A DNA stretch of 64,000 nucleotides, from the NCBI RefSeq assembly GCF_040954835.1, contig NC_090703.1, positions 19,109,444 through 19,173,443 on the forward strand, in the 5' to 3' direction. Source of the stretch: Lepisosteus oculatus. Its lineage: Eukaryota; Chordata; Actinopteri; Semionotiformes; Lepisosteidae. The notes beneath the pieces were generated by a model. That model did no database searches. It worked only from the letters and a program-made list of their open reading frames with translations, and had not been told where the DNA came from. Below, in pieces: positions 36,001-46,080 of this stretch. Within the stretch, counting starts at the first letter, position 1; every line of letters begins with the position of its first letter. The translations under genes were made by a program, and so were the position numbers.

Positions 36001-38432
36001 TTTTTTAATACAAAGCACTATGCGATAAACAGTTTAGAACAGTTTTCAATTAACTGAAGGAAGTGCTCAGCTAAAACAAAAAAAGAAGACAAAGATTTCC
36101 TGGAACAGGTGTTGCAAAATGCTTAACTGCAAACATCTATCCTCTTAATTGTAGAAATGAATAACCATTACTTATGGGTATCCTTTTGGATTGATAATTA
36201 TTGAAGTTGATCTGAATGTTTGCTGTAAAACATGGCAGTATATACAGTAGATCTCTTCATGTTTGATATTACTATACATACAATTAATATGTAAGGCTGT
36301 AAATGGTTTATAAGAGGAATTAAAAACTAAATCCAACTCCAGTGCGGTATGTCAAGAGATTAAATGAAGCAATGTGATTCAGAAGCTACTTGTATCGGGT
36401 AAGAATAGAAAGAAGAGGAATGGACTGTTGGTTTCTAGATTGGTTGTACTGTAAATATGAAAAAAAAACATTATTGTTATTTGTGAAATAACCTACATAT
36501 TTCATATTTGAAATAGCCCATATTTGAAATATATTTTGCTTTGCAGCTTCTAGCTACAGCAAAGGATGTTCATGCTCCTAGTCTAGAAATGCTGTAGTTT
36601 GTCGTTGACATGGACCATAGTTGAATGCATCACTAGTATTCGGTAACTTCAGTCCTGTGTCCATCTAGGATCATCTCCCTGCTAATTCCCGTCACCAGCA
36701 AGTGCCGGATCAAACGCAGTGGCATCAGCCCTCTCCACTTGGCCGCAGAGCGAAACCACGATGAGGTCCTGGAGTTACTAATAGAGTCTGGATTTGATGT
36801 CAACACTACCCTGTCCAACGACCGCTCTCGGCTGTATGAAGACCGCCGCAGTACTCCCCTCTATTTTGCAGTCAGCAACAACAACATCAATGCTACCCAG
36901 ATGCTGTTGGAAGCTGGTGCCAACCCCAACATTGACATCCTCAATCCCCTGCTGGTGGCCATCCGTCAGGGCTGCATCACGACCATTAAGCTCCTTCTGC
37001 AACATGGAGCCAACATTGACGCCTATATCCCCACCCACCCAACTAGCTTTCCAGCTACCATAATGTTCTGCATGAAGTACCTCACGCTACTCAAATTCCT
37101 GCTGGACCGTGGCTGTGATGCAGAGGCGTGCTTCAAATGTGAGTTTGGAAGTGACCCTCATCCAGATCTCCCAACAACCCCTCGAGATGACTTTCGACTC
37201 CCTCATGTGCCTCCAAGGATGGTGCAGGTAAAATGTGTGCTCTTGTTTGTGATACTATATATCATGGATAGGCAGCTTGGTTTTTCATGAAAAACTATAT
37301 TACGGGAACCGTGATTCAGCCATTGATTGAACTACTTCATTGATCCTTAATTAATTGATTGCCCCTGCAGCTGAAGGTCACTCAAATACAGATCCTTGCT
37401 TTTTTCAAATGAGCAGTCCTGACCGAGATAATGATAAGAATGTGAAAACAGACAAGGTGTAAAGTAATTTTGTAGGACACAGTATGTGCTTTCAGTGTCA
37501 GGATGAAGACTGGATAATTGTTTCTTGATTTAATTGTAGAACATTTTGTTCTTCTTGTTCTACTTTTCCTTTTCTTTATTATGATTTTACTTATGGATTC
37601 ATTTTTCTGAACCGTCTCTCTTCCAGTTCTGTGAGATGATCTCTATACCATCAATATGCCGTTGGGCAGGACCCATCATTGATGTCCTTCTCGATTACGT
37701 GGGCCATGTGAAACTGTGCTCCAAGCTTCTTGAGCATCTGGACAGCTATGAAGACTGGGCAGTCATCAAAGAGAAGTCCAGTAAGTACTGTACTGCATGA
37801 TGCCCATGAATCAGATGGGTTTTTGAGGGCATACAGAAGTCAGTATAGCTAGATCAGTAGCTGCCTGGCCTTGTCTTGTTTTTGCTTTCAATCCTAAGAT
37901 TAAAAATATCCTACTTGGAACTCATTGTTTCCAACAATTTTAATTTACAGAAATTATCAGGAATGTACAGTAGTTCAGGAATGACAGTAGTTCAGCAGCA
38001 AGAGACATTAAGGGTATATGGTCAGAGGTATGATGCTGTACAGAAATGAATCAGGGGGACTACCCTTGCTGTTCCAAACTCCAGATGGCTTTAATTAAAA
38101 TAATGGTTGAGATTGTACAAAGGAAGTAAGAAAGAACTGCAGTACCAGATTTTATTATTTAATTCTCTAGCAATTTTATGATATTTGCAGCTAATGTAAA
38201 ATGGCCCTGTGCAAAGAATGCAATGTCAGAAATTCACTTGTCTGTTGTCAGGACGCAGTTTGTAACTTTTGGCTGGGTGTTGTTTTCAGAGCCTCCTCGG
38301 CCCCTTATGCATCTCTGTAGACTCAAGATCCGTGAACTAATAGGAAAAGAGCGTTTGAAATACCTGAACACCCTGCAAGCTCCTGCCAGAATCATCCGAT
38401 ACCTGGATCATGACTACTCCACATCAGAATAG
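17402..38432 (+). CDS. asb2: ASB2, ankyrin repeat and SOCS box protein 2 (whole gene, both isoforms)
   Basis: Two alternative first coding exons (17402-17703 or 23089-23270) each splice in the same phase to seven shared exons: 26976-27142, 29373-29528, 31306-31551, 32520-32691, 36669-37227, 37627-37780 and 38290-38432. All junctions are GT-AG and in frame. The predicted proteins are 632 and 592 residues, against 635 and 587 for the human beta (muscle) and alpha (haematopoietic) isoforms as I know them. The protein is a tandem ankyrin-repeat solenoid (about residues 102-470 of the long form) followed by a C-terminal SOCS box (about 580-632) that binds Elongin B/C and Cullin-5/RNF7. In known systems the complex ubiquitinates filamins and other muscle proteins. 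The gene is intact and converges with FAM181A downstream. Confidence 0.95.
17704..19839. other. ASB2 intron between alternative first exons, left part
   Basis: No additional exon found. AT-rich, without a clear repeat except the MEF2-like site noted separately. Confidence 0.5.
18901..18910 (+). promoter_or_regulatory. Perfect MEF2 consensus in ASB2 first intron
   Basis: CTAAAAATAG fits the MEF2 site YTA(A/T)4TAR exactly and lies about 1.2 kb downstream of the muscle-type first exon. A single 10-mer can arise by chance in AT-rich DNA, so this is only suggestive. Confidence 0.3.
19840..20400 (-). pseudogene. Decayed Tc1/mariner-type transposase fragment
   Basis: The minus strand, starting near 20090 and reading towards lower coordinates, shows SPILSPIEHLQNEL. 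This corresponds to the SPDLNPIEH catalytic-site motif of Tc1/mariner transposases but lacks the Asp. It is followed by stops and frameshifts and, near the C-terminus, by SIASNGGHTFLA, the usual NGGHTxY ending. The upstream part (to about 20400) is too decayed to read. It lies inside the ASB2 intron and is an inactive copy. Confidence 0.65.
21161..21411 (+). repeat. tRNA-derived SINE, family 2
   Basis: Starts GGGCGGAGTGGTGGCTCTGT, with an A-box-like GTGGCTAAGGATCTG and a B-box GGTTTGAATCC. A conserved body follows (GGGCCCCTGAGCAAGACCCT, CTGTACAATGGCAGACCCTG), and the copy ends in AATAAAGTAATAATG. A second copy is at 48672-48931. This copy lacks the roughly 19-bp insert after the B-box that the other retains. 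Confidence 0.85.
21412..23088. other. ASB2 intron and upstream region of the alpha-type exon
   Basis: No exon or repeat recognised. The last 200 bp, directly before the start codon at 23089, are somewhat richer in CpG (for example CCGGCGGCGTG at about 23070-23080) and may contain the haematopoietic-type promoter. No TATA box is evident. Confidence 0.4.
23089..23270 (+). CDS. asb2: ASB2 alpha-type alternative first coding exon
   Basis: Starts MTRFSYSKYFSLFRSSNSS, closely matching the start of the human alpha isoform (MTRFSYAEYFSLFHS). It continues for 60 codons plus two bases, longer than the mammalian alpha-specific segment, and splices from a consensus GTAAGT donor. The split Glu codon is completed by the first base of the exon at 26976, so the phase equals that of the beta exon. 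Confidence 0.92.
24020..24339 (+). repeat. tRNA-derived SINE, family 1 (intronic)
   Basis: Has the B-box GGGTTCAATTCC at about 24059, the TGTGGAGTTTGCATGTTCTC block, and an ATGCACTGGTGTCCTGTCAA block, ending near AATGTATGGATG. Same family as 9734-10057. Confidence 0.8.
24640..24875 (-). repeat. Old antisense copy of SINE family 1
   Basis: Read on the minus strand it shows, in order, a TTAGCCATGACTGCTGC A-box-like start, a CTCAGATCTTGGGTCC block, and ACACGATCTCCCCATGTTTT followed by a CCAAAA block. This is the layout of SINE family 1 with many substitutions. The boundaries are approximate. Confidence 0.55.
24880..26975. other. ASB2 intron, no further feature
   Basis: I searched for an exon equivalent to the extra shared segment that mammalian ASB2 carries before its first ankyrin repeat and saw none. 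A small ATACAT microsatellite lies at about 25345-25362. Confidence 0.4.
26976..27142 (+). CDS. asb2: ASB2 shared exon, first ankyrin repeats
   Basis: Acceptor CTTTCAG. One base completes the split codon from either first exon, followed by EPDPVITAIKNGSADTLKSM and a classic ankyrin turn, DGWMPLHDAAFYGQLECIKV. It ends with one base before GTTGGT. Confidence 0.95.
27143..29372. other. ASB2 intron, nothing else seen
   Basis: AT-rich intron. Short open frames on both strands show no family resemblance. Confidence 0.5.
29373..29528 (+). CDS. asb2: ASB2 shared exon, ankyrin repeats
   Basis: Encodes AYPGIIDQRTLAEQTALLLA, matching human AYPGTIDQRTLQEETA, and the repeat ending DIANKSRDTPLYK. Acceptor CTCCACAG, donor GTAATG. 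Phase 1 on both sides. Confidence 0.95.
30010..30475 (-). mobile_element. Antisense LINE 3' tail (L2-like) with AAT microsatellite
   Basis: An (AAT)n tract at 30010-30040 is followed by CTTATATAGTGCTTTTC and CAAAGCGCTTTACAGGTAAT. This is the reverse of a widespread L2-like LINE 3' region ending in (ATT)n. It lies in the ASB2 intron between 29528 and 31306. Family naming is from memory of the pattern, not a search. Confidence 0.65.
31306..31551 (+). CDS. asb2: ASB2 shared exon, ankyrin repeats
   Basis: Encodes ACERQNVDIVNLLLKFGASV, then HRCNQGWTVLHEAVCRNNLA and YGITPLFVAAQSGQ, which correspond almost residue for residue to the human repeats. Acceptor CTCCTCAG, donor GTGGGT. It is GC-richer than its surroundings, as expected of coding DNA. 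Confidence 0.97.
32520..32691 (+). CDS. asb2: ASB2 shared exon, ankyrin repeats
   Basis: Encodes ADVNTQASDKATALYEASKN and KDGLLPLHIASQRGHDG. Acceptor TTTTAG, donor GTAAGG. The last codon is split 2+1 with the exon at 36669. Confidence 0.96.
32692..36668. other. ASB2 intron (about 4 kb), nothing else seen
   Basis: No repeat family or hidden exon recognised. Contains scattered TACTGTA/TACAGTA heptamers. Confidence 0.5.
36669..37227 (+). CDS. asb2: ASB2 large shared exon, C-terminal ankyrin repeats
   Basis: 559 bp, the largest exon. It encodes IISLLIPVTSKCRIKRSGIS, PLHLAAERNHDEVLELLIES, RLYEDRRSTPLYFAVSNNN, a further repeat with GANIDAYIPTHPTSFPATIM, and a Pro-rich linker before the donor GTAAAA. 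The short ATCTAG acceptor is weak but the phase is correct. Confidence 0.97.
37627..37780 (+). CDS. asb2: ASB2 shared exon before the SOCS box
   Basis: Acceptor CTTCCAG. Encodes FCEMISIPSICRWAGPIIDV, LLDYVGHVKLCSKLLEHLDS and YEDWAVIKEKS, closely matching human ASB2. Donor GTAAGT. Confidence 0.96.
38290..38432 (+). CDS. asb2: ASB2 terminal coding exon, SOCS box
   Basis: Encodes KPPRPLMHLCRLKIRELIGK, whose L-x3-C pattern is the Elongin B/C-binding BC box, followed by LQAPARIIRYL, the Cul5-box equivalent of the LPxP motif with Gln in place of the first Pro. The stop codon TAG is at 38430-38432, after HDYSTSE. Confidence 0.96.
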
Positions 38433-41400
38433 TGATTCCATTATTTGTTTGCCAAAAGAAATTGAATTAGGAAAGAATATACAGCTTTTTTTCCTAGAAC
38501 AGTGAACATGTACAGTAGTATGTTTTTTTTTTTACTTTTGTGTTTTGTATTAAAATTTGTAATATAGTTTTATAGAGCAAAAAGTTCAAATTGCTGTGTT
38601 TTTACTATTATGTTTTGTCTTAGAAATGTCTCAGTTCCAATACAAATTCATAAATGGGTATGTCTAAATAAACTAAATAGTCAGTTCTTAAATCATTTGA
38701 TTAAGCTGTTTAAAAAAACATTCAGTTTTTTTTTACTTTTTAACCTAAAATGTGAAAAATGCTGAAGGGCAAAAATGCAATACTTTTTATTATAAATGTA
38801 GTACTAATTATTTCTAGAGGTTTTGGTAGACCGTCAACCAGTTTTGTGTCAAGCAATAACTGCAGCAAAAAAGTATTTGCTTTTCACAAAGTGGAAATTT
38901 ATTAAACAGCAAAACGATACATTTAAAGATGCCAGAATTTGTATTTGTTTTTGTCAAATTAACTTTTCTCTCTATTTTTCTTCAGAATATTTTGTTTGTG
39001 TACTGAAAACAGGAAGTGATAATATTCTGCGTAGAACTGGTTGAGAGTTATCTGTAAAAATTTCCCCAGCATACATACATAATTTTGCTTTATTTTGATT
39101 TTTCTTTTATTGTCTTTTGCTTTATTTTTTTTAACGTGAACTTTAAGTATTCACAGTTGAGGTTTAATTGACAGTAGACTTAAGAAACGATTTTAAAATA
39201 ACTCACTTTATATACTTTTCTCAACATTTTGACGACTTTTGTGAGATTTGTACTCTGCTGTGTGACTTTTGTAGAGTTATTCATTTGCCTTTGTACCAAA
39301 GATTTATTTAAAGCCTTAAAGAAAAAAAACCTTATATTGCATGCGCTACAAATTCAGGTTGCATATACAGTATATGGGGCAAATTTATGGAGCCTGAAAT
39401 GCATATTTCCTTTAAAAAACAAATGGTGATTCAACCTACAGTATCAGTGGGAAATAGTTGCTATATCTATGTATTTAATTAAGCCTTTTACTACTATAAC
39501 AGATTGGTTGCACCAAGAATTACTGGTTACAAGGTTTTATGTGTCAGCCATTTTGTATGCTTCAAATATTTACAAAAATTGATTATGAATAATGTAGTAG
39601 TATAAGGCAAATGGAAAGAGAAAGTTATGACTATGTACTTTGATGAGAAGATGTGGTTTTACTGAATATTACTGAATATCAGTTGAAGTATTGCTTAGGA
39701 AGTGGTAGAATGTTAGAGTAATTGTGGTTGGACTGGAGGGACAAAACGGCAAAGAGGAAATTGCCCTGTACATACTGTATTTAGACAAAAGGCTATCTAC
39801 AATCTTATGAAAGCATCATTTAGACTTGTTTAAGGATATTAATTAAATGCTTAAAATAGTGTCTTGTGGGTTTTGAAATTGGGAGGGTTTGAAAACTTAA
39901 AAATCTAAATGCAATTTGGTGAGCTTATGAAATAACATATGACCTTTAGCATGAAACATTCTTTGATTTGGAAAATTCTTGTTGTGATATTGAATTAATA
40001 TATTATTGTAATATAGACAGAAAGAAGGCAACACAGGGTCAAGATATGTTCCATCTGCAAGGCAATTTTAAGGTTTACATTACATTCAGTACTTAGGTAC
40101 ACCTTTAACTTGGCAATTCATGCTGTTTGTTAATGTACAGTATACTTAAAGAAAAGCAGATGATAAAACTCTTATTAATAGCTTTATTAACAATATTTAC
40201 TTGAAGTCAAGTAAAATACTTAGGGGTGGAATTGCTGTACTACCCATGCAATTTTGCTCTGACTTAACAGATTTTAATGGAACTTTTTCAAGTGTTGTGA
40301 TCATTAATTAGAGGTAACCTTTTTTTAAGTTAAAGATGTCAGTTTGGTATTCCCAGTTAAGAAATTGCAGAAAAAATTGAAATGCACTGAGTCAGACTTG
40401 AAAATTGTTTTTGTCAATGGTTCTAGGTACTGTGCAAATAGAAATGGTTAAATGAGATTCTGCCTCTTCATAGTTAGATGGTGAAGGTCTATTAAAAATA
40501 AACATTATAGGTGTTTCGGTCAGAAGCAGGTGATAGGCAAATTGTGGATTCATAAGGTAAGAAACAACATTTTTTGTTTACTTAATATATGCCTTAAGAT
40601 ACTGTAGATGTGTATTTTTAGTACATACTGTATAATACTTTGATAGTCTGTAATTTAAGGTTTTTTTACTTTGTAGTTCCACAATATTTTTGTCTTTATT
40701 TTTTTGCTCTTTTCAAAAGTACAAATTTGTCAGATTACAGTATCTATACAGTATATATATATATTGGAGGAACTATGGGATATTTTCAATATTTTATGTT
40801 GTTCTTAAATTTACCAGGCAATTTTAAGAGATTGTAGTTTTTGATTTTTATAAGCTTTTGGGTGCAAATGTATTGTAAAAAATGCTTAAAGTTGCACCTC
40901 GAGCAAAATGTAATATTGTTGCTGTTTCTTAAAGAACGAATTCAATCTCTGTCTTCACTGTGTTGTTTATCTCTAATCCCTGATAGTAGTGATGAATTCT
41001 TTTTTAAGTAGCTGTGTGTTGAGGATTAGTATCTAGTTAAGGCTGACCTTACTATTGCAATTTTGCTGTTTGTTTCTTTCTAAGAAAAATAAATCTAATT
41101 ACCATCAGACTCCAGCATGGAAAGGCTTTATATGTGTCATACATTATCACTGTAGGAGATTGATGTCAGCAATTACATACAAATTACCCGTGAAATTCCT
41201 AAATTTGGAAAGTAGGCATAGCAAAAACCACATACAGTATCAATTCATTATCTCGTGTATATTGAAAAATAGGAAAAAGGGCACTGAATAGTAAATTCCA
41301 TTCAGGTGGAATTGAAATAGGGAGGAACATTTTGTTTACTTTGTGATATGATTTAACACATTTGGACCTCATTAGGACACTGAAATGAAATCTCTGAACA

Positions 41401-42600
41401 ATAGCAGGTATCATATAGAAGTAAGACATACACTAGGAGAGCACACTTTCCCTGTCTTTTTTAACAGATGTCACTATGAAAATGAGATTCCTGTGCAGGG
41501 GGAAAGAGATTGTCATAGATTCACAGACATTATAAAATGTTTACTTAGATTATATTAGATTACTTTAACTGACACAAAGGTATAGTGACTTTCAAATAAA
41601 ATATAAACCCCTCAATTCTTACATACCTGTAAATGAACAAGTGACAAAGGAATACAGAAGCTACAATGAACATGTGATAAAAAAGAAATGTGATGGTTTA
41701 TTTATTCATATTACTGTGTAAAATACTTCTAAAAAATAGTTACAGGGTAGCCTGTAACTATTCATAGGGTCCATAGGAATGAACTTTTCAAGTGTTTATG
41801 TCAAACAATATATAAAATGTACAAGGGTTTAAAGTAAGAAAGGTATACCTTTAACAGCAACATAAATATAAAACCTGTGTACATGTTACACTGAGAACGA
41901 GAGACCACAGATCTCGGTTGTTTTCAGAGTTGGAAATGTCAACCCCTTTGGCTTTGTTGGCAGAGTGAGTTACCGTATAGCCTACAGTTTGGGCCCACTT
42001 CAATTCCCAAAGACAGCAATTAGCAATCTTCTATCAGGAAAACGCGAGTGTCGAGACGCTAGGAAATATCTTCACAAAACAGTTCATTAATGTCACCAGA
42101 TATTCGCCACATATTGGTGCTCAAAATGTATTTGTTTTGCAAATAATTCGTTAGTGTTAAAATATTATCGGCTTTAATACAATTTCACTAATCCTCTTGT
42201 TTATCAACCTATTTGTGAATTTGTATAGAAATAAAACCCAACGTATCGCAAAACTGACAGGAAACAGGCAAGGCGTATTGTATACCAGAGCAACGCATGT
42301 AACTTCATAAACCGAATATTTCGAAAAATGTTATTGATTTTATTTTCACACAAAGTCTGGACTGTTAAAATCTTAATTGTCTGTCTTGATTCTAATTATG
42401 CTCTTTTTCTCTCGGGACTTTCTTAAAATTTGAGTTACAATAGGTATTAGCGATATACTGTACAGCACTTAAGATTTCTGTTATTTCTAACGTGTAAACC
42501 GTGAATACAGGACATTCAGAAATTATCTCTAATGTTGAAATGACCTACTGTATGTAGCATGTGGAAACTTTAGTGCTCTTTTCTAGAGTATTATTCCTTG
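38433..42600. other. ASB2 3' UTR and convergent intergenic region
   Basis: T- and A-rich sequence without coding capacity between two convergent genes. Part of it is probably a long ASB2 3' UTR, but no boundary is visible. Confidence 0.45.
38667..38672 (+). terminator. asb2: Possible proximal polyadenylation signal of ASB2
   Basis: AATAAA 235 bp after the stop codon. Others occur further on (for example 41088-41093), so the 3' end is not determined. Confidence 0.35.
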
Positions 42601-42651
42601 TTTCACCTATGATGATCAAACTTTAGCAATAGCGTTCACTCAGACAAAAAA

Positions 42652-42810
42652 TTCTTCAGGTGTGAGAGAGACAATTTGTCTCTCTCACACCTGAAGAAGG
42701 CTCCACGGCCGAAACGTTGTGTTCTCTTTCTTCTTTTTTTCAGCATGGAATAAACCTATTACTTGTTCCTTTGCAGCCTACGCATGCTGACGCAGCTACC
42801 CACCTGAACT
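42652..42810 (+). repeat. Perfect 23-bp inverted repeat at the edge of a dispersed retroelement fragment
   Basis: Arms 42652-42674 and 42676-42698 are exact reverse complements around one central base. The right arm runs into CACGGCCGAAACGTTGTG and then TCAGCATGGAATAAACCTAT, a string I associate with dispersed retroelement ends in fish and amphibians, perhaps Penelope-like. The family assignment is uncertain; the inverted repeat itself is certain. Confidence 0.6.
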
Positions 42811-43129
42811 AGCATGGTTATATTGTCAAAATGTAACATCAAATAGGTTTTATTCCGTTTGTATTTCAGAAGAAGTTTATTAAATGCAAGGTAACACCGA
42901 TAGATTTACAGGTTCATAAGATTTTCACTAATCTACAAGTGTGGTCCAAGAGTTTGAGTTTTCTTTTCATTCGTTTCTGGTAAGTGCCTTTTAAACATTT
43001 AATCTTACGGGTTAATGTCAAACGTTTAATAACCTATCAGAACAAAAACAGCTACTTGTGCTTCTCAAATAAATAAGCTACTCTCAGAAAGGTCCCATTA
43101 CAAAAATAATAAATCATTTCACTTGGATA

Positions 43130-43135
43130 TTTATT
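43130..43135 (-). terminator. fam181a: Candidate polyadenylation signal of FAM181A
   Basis: AATAAA on the minus strand about 66 bp beyond the stop codon, giving a short 3' UTR. Confidence 0.45.
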
Positions 43136-43200
43136 TATACAATGTGCTTATCACGTTTTTAAAGTTTACTTTACACACGTACCGTTACCGTGTTTAGTGC

Positions 43201-44082
43201 TTAAATAAATCCAAACACACTGAAAATAGGCGACGGGACTGTCGGTTTAGTCGGGATGGGCTTCACTACAACGTGCGTGTGGCTCTTCTGTCCATTTATT
43301 GCAACATCCTTGCAGCTGTCAAGGCCCTCTGTTTGCGCAACAGAAGGTTTCCCCCACATACTCGAATCAGAAAACCCTGACTGCGGTAATACTACATGGC
43401 TTTGGTAGACGTGTTGTCCGTGGTACTGAAATGGACAGCAGCCGCAAAGACTCGCACTCCCAGTTAGGGATGTCATCTCCACCGTCAGAGGTTCCTTCTC
43501 TGCCACACTCTGTCGATTGATATGCACCGAAGTCGTCTTAGGTCCCTCGGAGCATTTCTTTCTTATTTGTTCCACTGAACCTGACAACCCACTACCTCCG
43601 ACTGCTTGGTTCTTTCGCCAAACTGCTTGAAAAGTCTCATGCTTGCTTTTGGAAGACCTCGGTTCCTCCCAAAAAGAAGCAGGAAGCTGTCGTTTCCTCA
43701 TTGGCACCTGGTCCTGCCTGCTGTAGTTTTTTTCGTGTGCAGAGTTCGGATTCGGCTTGACCGTGTCATCACATCTCAGATCAGACCCGATTTTTTCACT
43801 TAAATGTGCCAAACTGAGATTCCGATTCACCGTTTCCAAGGGGTAAGTGCCAGACTTATCCTCCAGAGCTTTTCCGATGCCCGATTCGCTTGTTCTGTAA
43901 GACTGGCATCTGGGGATCCTTGAATATTTCTGAGAAAAACGTTTGAGCTGTTTCTGCAGGTATTTCCTGTGGTCCACCGAGCGCCTGCATGGGGCCGATT
44001 TATCCAAAGCAGCCTTGATATCACTGGACGCCAAATTTACAAAATTCAGTAAAGTTTTAACCTCACTGTCGGTGCATGCCAT
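43201..44082 (-). CDS. fam181a: FAM181A, TEAD-interacting protein
   Basis: An intact 293-codon single-exon frame. Conserved blocks match human FAM181A (about 290 residues): LLNFVNLASSDIKAALDKSA with the following CRRSVDHRKYLQKQLKRFSQ (residues 11-51), VPMRKRQLPASFWEEPR (126-142), CCPFQYHGQ (215-223) and the C-terminus VVVKPIPTKPTVPSPIFSVF (271-290). The central block resembles the omega-loop of YAP (LRKLPDSFF), and FAM181A/B are reported to bind TEAD transcription factors through it. The linkers between blocks are Ser/Gln-rich and probably disordered. FAM181A neighbours ASB2 tail-to-tail in human too, which supports orthology. A TTTCAG acceptor about 15 bp upstream of the ATG suggests at least one non-coding 5' exon. 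Confidence 0.96.
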   Translation of the reverse strand: MACTDSEVKTLLNFVNLASSDIKAALDKSAPCRRSVDHRKYLQKQLKRFSQKYSRIPRCQSYRTSESGIGKALEDKSGTYPLETVNRNLSLAHLSEKIGSDLRCDDTVKPNPNSAHEKNYSRQDQVPMRKRQLPASFWEEPRSSKSKHETFQAVWRKNQAVGGSGLSGSVEQIRKKCSEGPKTTSVHINRQSVAEKEPLTVEMTSLTGSASLCGCCPFQYHGQHVYQSHVVLPQSGFSDSSMWGKPSVAQTEGLDSCKDVAINGQKSHTHVVVKPIPTKPTVPSPIFSVFGFI

Positions 44083-46080
44083 TATTACATCCTGAGGTCT
44101 GAAACCTTAATTACTCCACAAGCATTTCGTGCTCCTTTTCTAGCATCATTACCTGTGAAAGACAAGGGGAAAGGACGTTTTCCTACATGTACTATAAAAT
44201 TATCTATAAAAATCTTGCAAGACATTTCAAGTGTTATTTATATAAAGAGAGAATGCACAAGACCCATCAGAGTTATTTAAAAGTAATTGATGTCTTTACA
44301 GGTAGTCTCAATTTATATATACAGTATACAATATATAATCAATGTACTGCATTACATTCAAATATAGTTTGAGAGTGAGGCAGTCCACAGAATTTGCGGT
44401 AAAGATGTTGATTTTAAAAGGTTCATTTTTTTTAAAAATAAATAATGATACAGTATACAATAAAATACAAATCATGAAATAAAATCCAATTCAAAATTTG
44501 AATCAAAATTTAATCAAAATGCTGATATTGGATCCTTTTCTTGGCTTGGCAGTGATATTACTTACCAAGTGAGTCTACTGAAGTGATGGTATTCCAGCAG
44601 AACCTCTTCTCTAGAAAAGTTTTAGCACACGAGCAAGCTGAATGAATATAAACTGCGCGTAGTTATGGTGCTTTCTTCAGACCAATCAGCGACCTCCTTT
44701 CCCTACACAATACACCCCAATCAGGCACTGAGCTCCCCTGTATCACATTCTTTAACATCGCAAATTGTTGTCATAGAAACATCGCTAGAAAAGCAGCTAA
44801 TAGATGCAATATTTCTTTGCAACTATTCCCTCTATTCTACCTTAGTCTCCCCACACCCCCCAGTCCACTGCCTTTTTTCCTGAGGAGTCTAAAACGTCTT
44901 AACGTCTTATACTGACGGTGCGCGAAGACTACTTAAATCTTTTATTCCTGGATATAACTTAAGTCTGTCTGGAGGCTGGCAGCAGGCATGCTTCAATGCC
45001 GCTAGACAATGCCAGTTTTTAGAGCTCAGGCTAGGCTACTCTTAACTGTTCTGATCTGGACCTCTTTTTTTTCCCCCAAGAGTGATGTCAGAAGAAGTAG
45101 GGATTGAAAAAAAACTCTAAAGAGATGTGCGGATATCCATGGAAAGGGGGCTTGAACGCTCAAGAATCTTGTCTTTATGTTTGCCCCCTCAATCGAGCCA
45201 CACAAAGGCTGAATTACTCATTCAAACCTCGTGGGACAAAGGGAGAGGAGTTGGATAGCACTTTTGCATTTGTAGTCAAACAGTTAGAGACTTAAATCGA
45301 GTCGTCATGATGGAGAAAGAGAGTTGGACAAAGCCCATAGAATTGCCATCAGCAAACATTTTCCTGTGTCATATTAGTGGGGTCTCCATGGCTCCCTCTG
45401 GCCCGGGGACAATAGCACAAGTTTGCACACTCGACTACTGTCACCCTGCCAACGCCGACGAGGGCCAAAAACAGGACAATCCCTTGGAGAAAGCATGGGC
45501 TCTGCAGGGAAGGTAGCAATAGAAAAGGGGGAAAAGACTTGTGAAATGCTAATTGAGCTCCATCCCCTTATTGAGAAAAAAAGGTCCCAAACACCCCCTC
45601 CCCACACCTCTCAGGCTTGGCACGGCGAGGTGGCACTCAGATGCGTGAAAACCATTTTTCTAGGTAACCCTAGACTCATGCCCGTGCACCTCAGGACCCC
45701 CGCCGTTCAAACTTCAAACTCAACCGCACTCACGTTCCCTTATTACTTCAAAAATGTAGTCAGTTTATTTTGTCGGTAAAAACAAATGTAGACAGAAATT
45801 AGTAAAACCTGCGTGTGCTACACGAGATCTGTAAAACCTTCTGTCTTTTCTGCTTCACTGGCTCAGCAACATCTCGGAAAACCGGGACTGAGATGGACAG
45901 GTTAACGAAGTAACCCCCAAAACAGAAGCGCCAACAGCGTCGTTAACACAAGTGGACGCGGTGTGCGATATAACAGGCTGCTGTTCGCGCGTCACTTCTG
46001 GGCTAAAAAGAACTGCAGACTGCAATGCGACTTCCACCTCCGACTACTCTCCGTCTGACAGAAAAAAACAGTAGTGCAGC
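44083..46080 (-). promoter_or_regulatory. Probable 5' region of FAM181A, with a relatively CpG-rich patch at 45850-46080
   Basis: No protein-coding frame is convincing here. The stretch at about 45850-46080 has more CpG than its surroundings (TCGCGCGTCACTT, GACGCGG and others) and could contain a transcription start for the leftward FAM181A. The segment 45300-45700 is also GC-richer and contains TGCTAATTGAG, a homeodomain-like core. The function is inferred from position. Confidence 0.3.

Noticed and set aside
36778..37063. Additional frames on both strands over the ASB2 559-bp exon
   Set aside because: They are shadows of the ASB2 ankyrin coding frame.
45423..45779. 118-codon plus-strand frame upstream of FAM181A
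   Set aside because: Low-complexity, no resemblance to a known family, and lies in a GC-richer block where longer chance frames are expected.
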